From: Knoxdaviesia capensis
Lineage: Eukaryota; Ascomycota; Sordariomycetes; Microascales; Gondwanamycetaceae
Assembly: GCA_001510575.1 (NCBI GenBank)
Contig: LNGK01000004.1
Location: 3,470,667 to 3,534,666, forward strand
Length of the DNA: 64,000 bases
Direction of reading: 5' to 3'
Of this stretch, positions 1 to 10,005 are shown one piece after another (position 1 is the first letter of the stretch; every line of letters starts with the position of its first letter). The notes beneath the pieces were generated by a model, which did no database searches, was not told the DNA's origin, and saw only the letters and a program-made list of their open reading frames with translations. A program made the translations under genes and the position numbers.

Positions 1-533
1 ATTTTTTTTAGTGGCCAACCAGAAATCCAGGATTTAACAGTTTAACAGCCCGAGAAGAAAAATCCAGGCACTGACAGCACAGGGAATATCATAGCCGCCA
101 AAAAATACAAAATAAAAATAAAAAAACCCCGGGACAAGATTCGCATCTTCAAGACGACTCATTCACAAGTGCCCGCAAAATTCAGCATTGACACCTGCGG
201 CCATTTCCCACGACTATATATATCTTGAAATCTTCTAGCTTCTTATTTCTTCTCCTTCTTTTGTCTTCTCTTCCTTCAGGTAGCAGACTTTTTTGGGTTT
301 CTGTCCTTTACGCTGTCTTTTGCTGTCCTTTGCAGTCTTTCAGGTGACTGGATACTCCCCAGCCTTACTGAACAACAGACCTTGGCTTCGTTGTCACGGT
401 TTGCTCAAGATACTTAATATCTTTCGATATCGTTGCTTCATCCTATAACTTCCTCCTCCTTCATCCACACTCTTTCCCATCCTTGCTCGCAACGACAACT
501 CCCTCCCACACGACCCCACACACTCCGGACACG
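1..533 (+). promoter_or_regulatory. Upstream region and 5' leader of the YAH1 gene
   Basis: No gene is visible here. A TATATATATC stretch lies at 214-223 and is followed by a strongly pyrimidine-rich strand at about 238-276. That is the usual fungal arrangement of a TATA-like element with a CT-rich initiation zone, and it would give a leader of roughly 270-290 nt before the ATG at 534. The promoter reading is inference from composition and position. Confidence 0.45.
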
Positions 534-1395
534 ATGACGCCCGTCTTCCGGCTCCCGGCCGCCGTTGGCCGGACCCTGCGCTCCCGCCTCCAGCCCGCCT
601 CCGCGACTCTGCCCCCCTCAGCCCGATCGCTCTCGTCGCTATGTACCTCGTCGATGCCGCGCGGCGCCGCATCTGTCCGGTCGGCTCGGACACCGGTGCA
701 CCAGCAACCGCTCCCGGGGCGCACCGCCCGGCCCGCGACCATCCCGCAGGTCCGCGCCTTTTCCGTGTCGATACCGAAGGCTCACGGACATCTCGGCGAG
801 GTCATTCCCGGTCAAGAGTGCGTCACCTTCCACTGCCCCCGACTACTCCCTTGAAGCCACCGACTCGTGGTGTCTGTCCTGTTTGTGTCTGGCATTACAC
901 ACCAGAACCAGCTCTCGCTAACGACCGAACACCCATGTTTCCCCCGTCTAGGCTCTCCATCACCTTTGTCGACAAGGATAACCGCGAGCACACGTTTACC
1001 GTGAGCCCCGGAGATAACCTCCTCGATATCGCCCAAAACTTCGACCTAGAGATGGAAGGTCAGCTTACCTCACCACCCCAAGTTCCCCGCGGCCCCCCGA
1101 CGTTCAGTATCATGATGTATATAGCTCACACATATCTCTCTCTCTCTCTCTCTCTATAGGTGCCTGCGGCGGTTCGTGCGCCTGCTCGACGTGCCACGTG
1201 ATTGTGCTCGACGAGGCCTACTACGACAAGATGTCCGAGCCTGACGACGACGAGAACGACATGCTCGACCTGGCCTTTGGCCTGACCGAGACCAGCCGCC
1301 TCGGATGCCAGGTCAAGATGACCAAGGAGCTCGACGGCCTGCGTGTCAAGCTGCCTAGCATGACGCGGAACCTGCAGTCCAAGGACTTCAAGTAG
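534..1395 (+). CDS. YAH1: Adrenodoxin-type [2Fe-2S] ferredoxin, mitochondrial (Yah1)
   Basis: Three exons, 534-817, 952-1058 and 1160-1395, encode 208 aa. Introns start GTGCGT and GTCAGC and end TAG. Residues 1-94 are Arg/Ser/Ala-rich without a fold, as expected for a mitochondrial targeting sequence. The ferredoxin core starts near residue 96. Cluster ligands are C133, C139 and C142 in ACGGSCACSTCHV, plus C180 in SRLGCQ; C137 is an extra Cys also found in the yeast protein. The DDDENDMLDLAFGLTETSRLGC stretch (159-180) is the acidic interaction helix typical of the family. Yah1 passes electrons from ferredoxin reductase (Arh1) to Fe-S cluster assembly and heme A synthesis in the matrix. The ATG at 534 is the first in frame; the open frame before it has only non-ATG codons. 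Intron 2 ends in a (CT)n microsatellite that serves as its polypyrimidine tract. Confidence 0.93.
1135..1155. repeat. (CT)n microsatellite in YAH1 intron 2
   Basis: An uninterrupted TC/CT run of 21 nt lies three bases before the acceptor AG of YAH1 intron 2 (intron 1059-1159). It is effectively the polypyrimidine tract of that intron. Confidence 0.9.
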
Positions 1396-2187
1396 CCGCC
1401 GGCTGCCGGTCCCGATATGAGCTCTTTGACGGGCCCCAAGTTCCCTGCCGCTCGGTGCTGCAGCATCTCTTTTTCCCTTATCTCCCATCCGTTTCTGCCG
1501 GGCGATCCCGGCGAATCTCAATTCTAAGCCGTTCAGTGACTGGCTTCTCCTTCTCCTCATTTTTTTCTCCTCAATCTCAGCACGGTTTCTCACGATCCAA
1601 GCTCTGTGTATTTGTATGCTATCTATCCATTCTGTAGCGTTTATTGGACGGCACATGTCGTGCCTGTTTCCTGTCCGCCTTTGAAATAACGCTTTCCATC
1701 ATCTGTTTGCTGTGCTTCCTACTCGTTTGCCATTGCTTTGCTCCGCTTCGAGCGTTGTCCCTTGATATCCTCAATACTGGCGTATCCGAGCAGACGATGT
1801 CTGAAAAAACAAAACAAAATGAAGTGCGGTCGCCATCTCTGTACATTATGATCATCTCTGTTTATTTGTTGCCCTGATTTATTTGCCTGTTCCGGGGGCT
1901 TGTTGGCTGGATATTTCCTCTTGAACATAGGGCTCAAAACTGGACACGCCTGGTGGCCGGGCACGTTCACATGTCATATATAAGATCCCCCTCCTTAACT
2001 TTGAGATCCGGATGCAATGTGGTGAACTGTCCGAATTGGTGAATGTATTAACGTCCGAACGGATCCCCTCAGACTTTTCCAACCCAACAAACTCAAAAAC
2101 TGTCGTAACAAGCAGACTTGCTCATGAAAAGAAAAGGCAAAGACCAATCAATGCTTGAAAGAAATGACAAGAGACACATGCAATCCC
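1396..2187. other. Convergent intergenic region, YAH1 / RRP15
   Basis: This 0.8 kb separates the stop of YAH1 (+) and the stop of RRP15 (-) and should hold both 3' UTRs. It is more AT-rich than the flanking exons. Short open frames on both strands show no family resemblance or coding composition. Nothing else was recognised. Confidence 0.6.
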
Positions 2188-3225
2188 TCACGCCTCCTCC
2201 AACGGCCCCTTCTTCAGCCCACCACCACCCGACGCAATCAGATCCAAGAACCCCTTCTTGCTCATCTCATTCACCCGCGCCTCCCGATTCGCCATCCCGA
2301 GCACGCCGTCCTTGCGCGCGGCGCGCTCGGCCTCGGCGGCCTTGACCTGGGCGGCGCGCACCGCGTTGAACAGCCGCACGACACCGCGCTGGGCCACCTT
2401 GCGCAGGCGGCGCTCCTCGGCGATGATGCGCGCAGTGCGGGGGTCCGCGAGCGCCGCGGCCGAGGCCGCCGAGTCGGCGGCCGCCGTGCCGGTGGCCGCG
2501 ACGCCCGAGAACACGTCGCGCACGCGGCCCTTCTCCAGCGCGACCCGCTTCTGGTCGCGCAGCTGGCGCCGGGCCTTGGACTCCAGCAACGAGTCGACCG
2601 CCGCGCGCGACGCCGCCTGGGCCTCCGTGCTGCGCGTGAGCATCGGGTCGGCGCGCCGCGCCGTCGAGAGCTTGGTCGCCAGGATCTTGGACAGCGATGT
2701 GGCGAAGGCCGCCGGGTCGTTGCGCTTGGACTTGCTGCGCTTCGGGCCGTCGGCGGCGCCGGCCAGGAAGTCGTCGTCGTCGTCTTCATCGTCGTCCGAG
2801 TCCGCATCCGACTCGGACTCTTCCACCAGGTTGAGCCCGGCCTCGTTGTCGTCATCACCGTCATCCTCTTCGGCATCGTTGGCCTCGTCGCTTGACGCTT
2901 TCCGGTCTTTGCTAGACTTCTCTGCGATCGTGACCGTCTTCTTGGCCGTGGCTGGTTTCTGCTTCAACGCCGACTTCTTAGGTGTCGGGTTCGCCGCCTC
3001 ATCCGCCGACGACCCCGAGCCCTCGTCGCTGTCAGCCTCTGGCCCATTATCAGCCTTGGCATTGTGAATGTCTTCGTCGTCCGAACCCGCCAGGTTCACC
3101 GCCGCGAACCCTTCTTCGTTGGCATCATCCGAGTCGCTGTGGTACGCCCGTTGGCGGCGCTGCTTTTTCGACGGACGGGCGCCTTCGTGCGGCTGAGATC
3201 GCCGTTTTGTGCGTAGCTCCGGCAT
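2188..3225 (-). CDS. RRP15: Rrp15-family ribosome biogenesis protein
   Basis: A single-exon gene of 345 aa. The N-terminal half is basic, then strongly acidic (Asp/Glu/Ser runs such as DSDDDEDDDDDF), as in nucleolar proteins. The Rrp15 domain follows: FATSLSKILATKLSTARRADPML, then a long basic helix region (RRQLRDQKRVALEKGRV), then the conserved LRKVAQRGVVRLFNAVRAAQ block. Rrp15 is a pre-60S factor needed for early 27S pre-rRNA processing. The start used is the ATG at 3225 (MPELRTKRRS); the frame runs further upstream, but that part is AT-rich, lacks protein character and would begin at a weaker site. Telomere-like CCCTAACCCTA motifs lie about 250 bp upstream, in keeping with a ribosome-biogenesis promoter. 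Confidence 0.82.
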   Translation of the reverse strand: MPELRTKRRSQPHEGARPSKKQRRQRAYHSDSDDANEEGFAAVNLAGSDDEDIHNAKADNGPEADSDEGSGSSADEAANPTPKKSALKQKPATAKKTVTIAEKSSKDRKASSDEANDAEEDDGDDDNEAGLNLVEESESDADSDDDEDDDDDFLAGAADGPKRSKSKRNDPAAFATSLSKILATKLSTARRADPMLTRSTEAQAASRAAVDSLLESKARRQLRDQKRVALEKGRVRDVFSGVAATGTAAADSAASAAALADPRTARIIAEERRLRKVAQRGVVRLFNAVRAAQVKAAEAERAARKDGVLGMANREARVNEMSKKGFLDLIASGGGGLKKGPLEEA

Positions 3226-4352
3226 GATTGATTGTGTGAAAGGAGAAGTGTGGTGAGAGATGGGAAATATAAAGAGGTGTATTTCGGAGGTGTGAAGCTT
3301 CGGTTTTGGACGTTGGCAGATTTTGGAAAAAAAAAATTGGAAAAAAATCTTATCGTAGTCAGTATCTGTGGGGTGCACAAATTGAGAAAGGCGGGCAGAA
3401 AAGTCAATTTTCAGAGCGGTGAGGGTGCCGACAGAAAGCGGTGAATTGACATATTAGGGTTGACAGGGTTGGTAGGGTTAGGGCTGGTCTGCTCAAGTCG
3501 TGACGGTCAATCTCCCGAGCTGCAACAAGGTGATGAACTCCGATTGCGCGTGAATAACCTTTACGGATCATCTCTGATTAGATTAGATATACTCTCTTTC
3601 CGTCCAGAGCCAATTGATACATGACGAAACACATATTCCCCGACCTGAAGACGACGAATCAACACACCCAATTCCCCCCAAAATTAATCTACGCGCCCCC
3701 ATCCGTGTCTTGTCCCGGCGACATTTGCCAAACGAGCTACCTCGTTCCAGTCGCCCAGCATGAAATGAGAGTATATATGCCCAGTGTCTTATTGACGAAA
3801 CAAGAAACATCGGAGTGAGTATGCCAACAAGACCAGACAAAAACCATCTGCACTGGCTGTATCTGCCGGTCATCCGGTACTTGCAATCTCCCCCATCGTA
3901 AGACGGCACACGGAAGAATTCGCGGGCTTGTGTCACTCGCCCCCGGAATCTGAATCGCAATATCAATACTCGGGAAAGGGGAAACGGGAAACGGGCGATC
4001 CAGCTCCCGTCTTCTGCAGACGAGCCTATATTCAAGTGATTTCTCCGCACGTAACTTTCCCAGGAACCGCGATCAAATGATCTGACGGAACAGATGAAAG
4101 CCGTCTGAGGAGAATAAGGCAGTAATATCGAAGATGGAGAGGCCGAGGACTTGCCTACAGCCATGTTTATCCAAAGCATTGGATCTCCAAATGCGTCCTC
4201 AATATAAACGTGCGGGGAGGTCCCTCTGTTCCTGAATCTCTCTGGGACAAGGAACATAGAGAAGAGACCTCCTCCTCCTCCTCCTCCTGCTTCTTCTTCC
4301 TTGTTTCCCCCAACCACAGTAAGGCTCCCGTAGTCCGACAAACCCCGCAACC
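3226..4352. other. Divergent intergenic region, RRP15 / GMC oxidoreductase
   Basis: This 1.1 kb lies between two divergently transcribed genes and should carry both promoters. Telomere-type repeats are at 3454-3483. A (CCT)n-like tract at about 4268-4290 precedes the GMC start. A 255-codon open frame on the minus strand (3583-4350) was judged non-coding. Confidence 0.6.
3454..3483 (-). promoter_or_regulatory. Telobox / HomolE-like repeats upstream of RRP15
   Basis: On the RRP15 sense strand the stretch reads CCCTAACCCTA, then CCAACCCTGTCA, then AACCCTAA: four ACCCT units in 30 bp, about 230-258 bp before the start codon. Such elements are known in fungi as Tbf1-type TTAGGG sites and as HomolE (ACCCTACCCT) boxes at ribosomal and ribosome-biogenesis genes. 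The match in sequence and gene class is seen directly; binding is inferred. Confidence 0.6.
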
Positions 4353-6700
4353 ATGCTCTCCCTCTTGAAAGCCTCCACGGCCCTGCTCGCAGCCACCGCG
4401 GCCGCCGCGCGCGCCTGGCCCACCGTCTCCGAGCACGTCCGCCTGACCACGCGCGCCGAAGACCTGCAGCCCGAGTACGACTACATCATCGTCGGCGGCG
4501 GCACGTCCGGCCTGACGGTCGGCGACCGGCTGACCGCCAACGGCAAGTACTCCGTGCTGGTGGTCGAGTACGGCTTCTTCGACAACCAGACCGGCACGAA
4601 CGCCCGCCGCATGTTCAACATCACGTCGCAGCCCAGCCCGCAGCTCAACGGCCGCACCTTCAACGTCGGCATCGGCTGCGTGGTCGGCGGCAGCTCGTCT
4701 GTCAACGGCCAGGTGTTCTTGCGCGGCACTCGCGAGGAATACAATGCTTGGGCTGCGCTCAGCGCCGATCCAGCGGCGTCAGGCTGGACGTGGGACGGGT
4801 TGCTACCATATTTCAGGAAGGTGATTAGCAGGACCCTCCCGTATCTCTCTTGCCCCCTTCTCGGCTGTTGATGCGTTATCGTCGTCGTCGTCGTCGTCAT
4901 CTCGAAGTGTTGTTTTGAATCAGCGGCGTAGCTCTTTCTGCTCCTTTCGCTAGTTATCTGCCGATATCAAGACCCAAAAAAAGGGACAAATCATTGCTAA
5001 CTCTTTCAAAATATCATTACCCACAGGGTGTCACTCTCTCCCCACCCAACGCTGAACAGGCTCGAGAGTTCAACATTGCGTATGATTTGGAGTACTGGGG
5101 CACAGAGTCAAAGGTGTATGCCACCTTTGGCAACGGCTCCATCAGTCCTGTTGTCAGTAAGTCGACTCACACCACATCTTGAGTATCCCCCACCCACCCA
5201 CCTCATACCACCTACTATATATATATCAGTGTGTTGGGGGAGGGAAGGGGGGGCAACATGAAAGAGGAGTAATTAGCACGCAATACCACTGAAATGTCGA
5301 AGGCTTACAAACGACCCTTCTCGTCCAATGTCACTCTGCAATATAGAGCTCCTGTACAGCGCTATGGCTAAAATGCCCGGCGTCGATGTGCCAGGCGACA
5401 GCGGCGCTGGCCTGACCGGAATGTACTGGTACCCGCTTTCGCAGGACCCCAGCGACTTCTCGCGCTCGTACGCACGCACCGCACACTGGGAGGGCCTCGA
5501 TCGCGAGAACTACCAGATGATCGTCGGCGCCAAAGTCAACCGCATCCTGTTCGACGACGACATGACCGCCACCGGCGTGCAGTTCGTGTCCCGCAACGAC
5601 ACCTCAGCAAAGGCAGTCAAGATCAAGGCCCGACGCGAGGTGATTCTGGCCGCCGGCGCCATCCACACGCCCCAGGTGCTCATGCTCAGCGGCATTGGGC
5701 CCCGGCAGCACCTCCGCGACGCCGGGCTCAAGGTCAGAGTCGACCTGCCGGGCGTGGGGTCCAACTTCCAGGACCACAGCTACATTCCTCGCATTGGCTA
5801 CACCTGGGGCAAAACACCCGACTTTGGCCCTGCCCCTGCAGCTGCCAACGAGAGTGGGCTTCGCCCCGGCGGGCCCCCCAACCTGGCCACCATGATCGGA
5901 CTTCCAGTAATTACCCCCGAGAAGTTCGAGGAACTCGCCAGCGAATACGAGGCGCAGGACCCGGCCGAATTTCTGCCGGACCACTACACCAGCGAGCAGA
6001 TCGCCGGCTATCGCCAACAGCAAAAGGTCTATGCCGAATTGATGCGGTCGACTGGAGTAACCTTCCTCGAGCTCATGATGTTCGGGCCTGGCGGGTCGGT
6101 TCAGAACCTGCACCCAATGTCCCGCGGCGATGTGCAGCTCAATGTGACCGACCCGGAGGGCGAGGTGATTGTCGACTATCGTGCCGCGTCGAACCCTATT
6201 GATCTCGCCGTCATGGCGGAGATTGTCGGCTTCATGAGAAAGTACATGACCACCGGCGAGCTGGCCCAGTACGAGGCACAAGAGGTGATTCCGGGCTCCA
6301 ACGTGACTGAGCGAGCCGATCTGGTCCAGTGGATGCGGGAAAGCATCATTCCCTCTGTGTATCACCCAGCCGGCACCACAGCGAAGATGCCTCGTGAGTG
6401 GGGTGGAGTGGTCGACGAGGATCTTCTGGTGTACGGCACGCACAAGCTTCGTATCATCGATAGCGGCATCATGCCGACCCTGGTTGGAGCCACTACTTCC
6501 ATGACAGTGTATGCTGTGGCTGAAAAGGTAACGTCGACAGAGTCACTTGGCGTGCGCCAAGATTGCCACTGCAACCCAGAACCGTCCGGATCTTTTGCAA
6601 GGTTGGAAACCAACAAAAAGTCAAAAGACACTAACATGTTTCCCATCTCTCAATGCAACAGGTTGCCGAGATCATCATGGCCCAGACCTTCGACCAGTAG
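4353..6700 (+). CDS. Secreted GMC-family FAD oxidoreductase (AA3-like)
   Basis: Four exons, 4353-4820, 5027-5156, 5347-6527 and 6662-6700, encode 605 aa, the usual GMC size. Residues 1-20 form a signal peptide (LLKASTALLAATAAAARA). The FAD dinucleotide fold is YDYIIVGGGTSG at 43-53 with VVEYG after it. GMC signature regions are GCVVGGSSSVNGQVFLRG and GAIHTPQVLMLSGIG. The first catalytic His is H539 in VYHPAGT. The position of the second catalytic His or Asn, 43 residues later as in glucose oxidase, is T582 in LVGATTSMTVYAVAEK. The last exon supplies only 12 residues, VAEIIMAQTFDQ. The family oxidises alcohols, sugars or secondary-metabolite intermediates; the substrate cannot be told here. 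Several N-glycosylation sequons (NQT, NIT, NDT, NVT) fit secretion. No biosynthetic cluster genes lie beside it. Confidence 0.92.
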
Positions 6701-7287
6701 AATGCAAGCGGGGACGGGATAAGGAGACCAAAGCCCAGCTACACACAGATAGGACCGGGGAGGGGAGGGGAGGGGATGGGGGAACAGCTTGCCAACTTTA
6801 TCGTCGTTCAAACTTCCGATATGTTGTGCTGATGTTCGTTTGTAACAGAGGTGGCAAAGCATTAAAAACTGGATTCGAAGAGAACGGAATGCCCCTCTTT
6901 CCCCCCTTTCAATCTCGGAGGGTGAACGAACGAACCAGGGACAAACGGAGATGTTGAGATTCTGGGTTTCCGAGGAATGCAGATTCGGTTGCCGGCCTTG
7001 GCAAACGCTGGTCGTGTGTCTGTATGTACCATTATAGTATTTAGGTTGAATAAGTGTTGTGCCGATCTTCTAGTGTGTGTTCCAGAAAGCCAGTACTTGT
7101 TCTCTGGTCGATGGCTTAGCGGGAAGGGCAGCTGTTTAGAGTTGCACAGACGCCCTATATTGTCTGCCGGGTCGGAGATTTTCACAATCAGAGACAATGG
7201 AAGGTATATTGGAAGCTCTGCGTATATGAAGACCAGAATTAGCATCTAATCCAAGACCGCTACGGCCCGGACTTAACACATACACAG

Positions 7288-7310
7288 ACACACACACACA
7301 CACACACACA
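7288..7310. repeat. (CA)n microsatellite
   Basis: An uninterrupted ACACAC run of about 23 nt in gene-empty DNA. Confidence 0.9.
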
Positions 7311-9573
7311 TGGAGACGCTAGCTTACCTTAGGCGAGAGAAGCCCCATTCTTCAAATTAAGCCGCCGTTATCTTCACACGCACTCACAAATTTACCCAAC
7401 ATCCGAATAGACAGCCAGCCAGCCAGACAGACAGATAGACAGCCTCCTGCCGCATCTGCAAGGTATCGCAAGCGAGCGAGGCGAGAGCGAGGGCAACCGG
7501 GGGGGCTATCGTAAAGAACACGCCGCTGACACAGAGAATCTCGTCAAAAGCGAAGATGGTGATGAGATTAGTGAAAGCAAAAAAAAAAGAGGCCCGGGAA
7601 GCATTGCTGCCAGCCAGGGTCCAGTCCAGAGCTCTCGGCAACCTCCTCCTCTTCGCTCGCTCGCTTGTGGTAGCACTAGACCAAAAAGCAAATCCATCGA
7701 ATGGTATCGTGTGCTTGTCCGAAGTTTGGGGGCGTAAAAACAGATGTGATGAAGACTAACAACCCTGATGTGCCAGTTGCTTGTGTGAGCGAGGGCAAGT
7801 GACGCTTTGATAAAGCGGCACGGTAGTGATTTGCTTCTTTTCTCTCTGCACTGGCTTGGCACCTTTGGAAGGGGGGTGTGTGGGTGCAGGAGGAAGGGAA
7901 TGACCGCATCGGGCAGGTCGGAAAACCACACACAAACGAGGTTTTTTTTGTATAACGAGTGAATTTCTGTGATCAATGAGATAGACAAGCGAACGGGGGA
8001 GAGATAATCGTGGCGAAACACGCTATCACGGTGATCGAGAGTACGCGATATTAACCGAGGGGCCGGAAGATATCGCCGGTTTCGAATCTGGGGGTTCCAG
8101 AAGGCCCAACTTCGGGAAGGCGAGAAAGAGAGAAGATCGGCATCTAAGACATAATGCACAGCTGTGAGGATATCCCGAGGTTGGTCGACGGGCTGTCTGA
8201 GGGTGAAATAGAAAAAAAAAACCAACAAACCCTAAATCACCTATCACAGATCGGAATTGCTTCCTTGGTTGAGATCCCGAGAGACACAAGATCTGGGAGG
8301 GAGGCCCATATCTCCCCGATCTTTAATGCCCTGTCTTGCAGATGTCCGGATTGACTTTGGCACCCATGTCAGAACTGTCTATCCATGTCAAGTCAAAGGA
8401 ACTTTTCTTCTTTCTTTCTGCTTTGCGTTGTCCCTGTGTTGTCTGTCAGTCACTAGATCTTCCCGCCTTGATCTTGGGTTAAAAAGCCGACCTGTAAAAA
8501 CTTAAAATTGCCGCGTGAATGCCGACATCCATTCTTCAGGCAGACGGGCCACCACAGGGAACAAAAAAGAGGGCCAGGGGGTGGACATAGCAGTTTAATT
8601 TGGGTTGAAGAACCTCTGTTATCGGGGAGGGTCCTCCTCAACCCACCACCAGATTCATCAAGATGGATTGCATAATGATAGTCACACCACACAGACGCTT
8701 TGCTGGACTTGCACATGCAGCGGAGGGGCACAGAACACCGCTGCGTCCGCGATTCACAATCCGCACCAAGAAAGACAAAATCAAGGTGGCTTCGGCGACC
8801 GGATCACAGGATCTCTCGGTCGCATCAGAGATTCGCAGCTCGATCCGGCTTCTGGAAGGTGTTTAAGAGAGTGCGAGTGGCTTCTAGCTCCGTTGCATCT
8901 GTTTCGATGCTGCTGTGACGCTGGCGTGACATCTTCGTCGTCGTCTTCTTCTTCGTCGTTGGCTGGTCGGGGGTCTGACAAAATTATATCTCATCCACCA
9001 CGGTCGTCCACTGCGCCGTGCCACGATTGCAACCGTTGCGTGGGCTCGCTCCGTCTATCGTTCCATCGATGTCCACGGCAGCCTTGGACAAAGGTTCCCC
9101 CCCCCTCCCATCTCTTTCGTGGTGTCGATGATGTGGCGGCGGTGAAGGTGGCAGCGACCACCAGATGAGGGCCATTTCGTTTCACATGTTTTCTATTTCG
9201 TGATGTGTGTTAGATTGCAGTCCCAGCCATGCTCTGGGCATCGAGCTTCCAAGGGCGGGCCAACCAACAGCCAATCCCGACCCGTCCGCAGACGCCGATC
9301 GATTAGAACATGGATCACTGAGCCAGCTCGATATGCATGACGAGTTCTCAACCCTTTCAGCTTGTGTTTTTTGTGTTTCTTCTTGTTCACACTCCTCAAT
9401 CTGGGAGGCAAACCAAGCGGCCAAGAAGAATGGAGAAGCTCAAGCCCCTACATACAAGGCAAGGGGGGAAGAAGAGGGGGGGAAGCAAACTCACTTTCAT
9501 CTCGACGTGTGTGTGGTCGTCGACGTTCCAATGAGCGGCACCGATAAGGCGTGACCAGGCAATAACGCCGAGG

Positions 9574-9597
9574 GACACAGACACAGACACAGACACG
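9574..9597. repeat. (GACACA)4 tandem repeat
   Basis: Four near-perfect GACACA hexamers in a row, shortly upstream of the TATA box of the LVIVD-repeat gene. Confidence 0.85.
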
Positions 9598-9630
9598 AAT
9601 GATATGTGCATCAGTCACGGAAGATTTTGT

Positions 9631-9637
9631 TATAAAA
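9631..9637 (+). promoter_or_regulatory. TATA box of the LVIVD-repeat gene
   Basis: TATAAAA lies in a GC-rich surround, followed by an A/G-rich then CT-rich stretch in which transcription could begin (about 9665-9775). It is 375 bp before the start codon. A probable leader intron at 9832-9955 shortens the mature leader. Confidence 0.5.
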
Positions 9638-9831
9638 GGAAGCCCGGGTTCCCGCCTCGGGATGGGATGAAAACGAGAGAAGAAGAGAAGACTTGATTCA
9701 CCATCCAAGGATCTCTCATCTGGAAGCTTCACTACCTTCTTGTTCTTCTCCTTTCTTACCTCATCCACTCCTTCCCCTCCTTGCGCTTGACAAGCTCCTT
9801 CCCTGGGTCACTGCTTGAGAAAGAGCGACCG

Positions 9832-9955
9832 GTAAGTGGCACTCCGGCTCCTTCCACCTTGGGCCTGCACGCGTTCGTCTGCATCGTCGTTCGGGCCGTT
9901 TACCTAACCCACGAAGATATATACTGACTAATACTACCGCTCTCCCGATCTCTAG
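9832..9955 (+). other. Probable 5' leader intron of the LVIVD-repeat gene
   Basis: The donor is GTAAGT at 9832, a branch-like TGACTAATAC lies at about 9927-9936, and the acceptor is CTCTAG ending at 9955, 50 bp before the start codon. All three elements are close to fungal consensus. Only an RNA read would prove it. Confidence 0.55.
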
Positions 9956-10005
9956 ATATTTAAAACCAGACACACCATACATCTACACACGCCCACAGCC
10001 AAACC

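Larger units (their letters stand above)
6701..9630. other. Gene-empty intergenic region (2.9 kb)
   Basis: No open frame here has a recognisable domain, coding composition or consistent splice sites. The longest frames (for example 7506-8228 minus and 8605-9168 plus) look random. Simple repeats include a (CA)n run at 7288-7310 and a GACACA repeat at 9574-9597. It must contain the 3' UTR of the GMC gene and the promoter of the LVIVD gene. A non-coding transcript cannot be excluded. Confidence 0.5.

Noticed and set aside
3583..4350. 255-codon minus-strand open frame between RRP15 and the GMC gene
   Set aside because: It starts with a Gly run from a CCT-type repeat and has mixed, non-biased codon use; it covers the GMC promoter and has no recognisable domain.
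7506..8228. 240-codon minus-strand open frame in the gene-empty region
   Set aside because: Random composition, no domain, codon use unlike the real genes of the window.
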